Source: Bacteroidia bacterium (lineage in GTDB: Bacteria; Bacteroidota; Bacteroidia; Flavobacteriales; Flavobacteriaceae). Taken from it: a stretch of DNA of 64,000 nucleotides. Below the pieces are notes generated by a model that worked only from the letters and a program-made list of their open reading frames with translations, was not told where the DNA came from and made no database searches. The translations under genes were made by a program, and so were the position numbers. The stretch's first letter is position 1; the number at the start of each line of letters is the position of its first letter. Where the stretch lies: the NCBI GenBank assembly GCA_030428865.1, contig JAUIEK010000001.1, positions 62,001 through 126,000 on the forward strand, given 5' to 3'. Below are positions 63,422 through 64,000 of the stretch, one piece after another.

Positions 63422-64000
63422 TTAATCGATACTTTCTAAAACTCCTTTTAAAAATGTATTTATATCAATTTTAGAAAGCCCCATTCTAACAACTACTAAG
63501 TCTTGATCTGGAAAAATAAATACAAATTGCCCTTGAAAGCCATCTGCATAAAACATGTTTTTAGGCAAATCTTTGTATTTTCCTTCAGCATTTAACCAAA
63601 ATTGTGCTCCGTACGTTCCGTCTGATGTTGGTGTTGGCGTGGCTACATAATCTGTCCATTCTGGAGCAAATAGTTGTTCTCCATTCCAATTTCCTTTGTG
63701 TAAATATAGCAAGCCAAACTTTCCCCAATCTCTTGGTGTAGCCCACGCATAAGAAGAACCCACATAATTTCCTGCTACATCTGTTTCTATAATCATAGAG
63801 TTCATTCCTATTTTATCAATAAACTCTCTATACCAATAATCTAAATATTCTTGATGAGAACCCAATTTTTGTCTTAAAATACCTGACAGTAAATTAGATG
63901 TTCCTGAGGAATAATTCCAACTATTATTAATCTCTCCTGCCAAAGACTTGTTTTTTTGTGCTTGTGTCATATCATTTTGCAAAAACAGCATAGTAGTTAC
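63422..64000 (-). CDS. serine hydrolase (beta-lactamase family), start outside window
   Basis: This C-terminal fragment of at least 192 residues belongs to the penicillin-binding/beta-lactamase-like serine hydrolases. It shows the Tyr-containing motif SWNYSSGTSNLLSGIL, GSSYAWATPRDWGKFGLLY, and a C-terminal YADGFQGQFVFIFPDQDLVV, where GFQGQF corresponds to the third active-site motif. The nucleophile Ser-x-x-Lys would lie upstream of the window edge. Its substrate is not known. Confidence 0.82.
   Translation of the reverse strand, partial: VTTMLFLQNDMTQAQKNKSLAGEINNSWNYSSGTSNLLSGILRQKLGSHQEYLDYWYREFIDKIGMNSMIIETDVAGNYVGSSYAWATPRDWGKFGLLYLHKGNWNGEQLFAPEWTDYVATPTPTSDGTYGAQFWLNAEGKYKDLPKNMFYADGFQGQFVFIFPDQDLVVVRMGLSKIDINTFLKGVLESID

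Noticed and set aside
1..64000. CRISPR array, tRNA, rRNA or prophage
   Set aside because: No regular spaced repeats, no cloverleaf or rRNA sequence and no phage structural or integrase genes were found on reading both strands.

Overview
The window comes from a low-GC member of the Bacteroidota, most likely a marine Flavobacteriaceae genome. The signs are the batCDE tail, the TAnnTTTG type of promoter, an IPExxxVDY gene between rnc and pyk, the single-cytochrome succinate dehydrogenase (sdhCAB), TonB receptors with a carboxypeptidase-like N-terminal domain, an MbnP/MbnH pair, and many secreted or lipoprotein genes with short hydrophobic leaders. I saw no tRNA or rRNA gene, CRISPR array, insertion sequence or prophage. 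Most of the window is chromosomal backbone.

Layout. 1-3.5 kb: end of the Bat operon (batC partial, batD, batE) and a small membrane protein. 3.6-6.5 kb: SulP anion transporter, beta-carbonic anhydrase and a DUF2490 protein, probably for bicarbonate uptake. 6.5-11.6 kb: cvpA, a small conserved gene, a TlpA-like protein, yraN, an alanine/Na+ symporter and an S66 LD-carboxypeptidase. 11.7-14.4 kb: the accessory island described below. 14.5-18.1 kb: metG and a secreted protein of unknown function. 18.1-22.1 kb: a candidate structured RNA, then arginine decarboxylase, agmatinase, a deoxyhypusine-synthase-like protein and an acidic protein (polyamines). 22.2-28.7 kb: XdhC and MocA-like maturation genes convergent with a molybdenum hydroxylase (large and 2Fe-2S subunits) and a TonB receptor. 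28.9-34 kb: short ssb, a zinc-ribbon protein, a two-gene membrane module, a CBS protein and an M28 peptidase. 34-38.4 kb: acpP-fabF-rnc-IPExxxVDY-pyk. 38.4-43.1 kb: purN, RNase H and sdhCAB. 43.2-48.8 kb: an OmpA-type protein, a large beta-propeller (VPS10/BNR) protein and aminopeptidase P. 48.8-52.2 kb: a His/Cys-rich small protein, TonB receptor and lipoprotein. 52.2-58.5 kb: an alpha/beta hydrolase, thiL, two beta-propeller lipoproteins, MbnP and a di-haem peroxidase. 58.6-63.4 kb: suf operon with a metallo-beta-lactamase lipoprotein inserted. The right edge holds part of a serine hydrolase.

The most unusual region is 11.7-14.4 kb. Two very small genes, both too short for standard ORF calling, encode 57- and 55-residue peptides with a 20-residue double-glycine leader and Cys-containing cores that both end in Tyr-Cys-X. 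Each is divergent from the same 5' gene end. One partner is intact: a 537-residue membrane protein fusing a peptidase-C39-like domain without catalytic Cys, a VKOR domain and a DsbA/thioredoxin domain. The other partner is a 32-codon remnant. I read this as a peptide system in which a dead C39 domain recognises the leader and the VKOR-DsbA part introduces disulfides. No lanthipeptide synthetase, radical-SAM enzyme or ABC exporter lies nearby, so export must rely on a gene elsewhere. The peptide sequences, duplication and promoter layout are seen directly. The disulfide function and leader recognition are inference.
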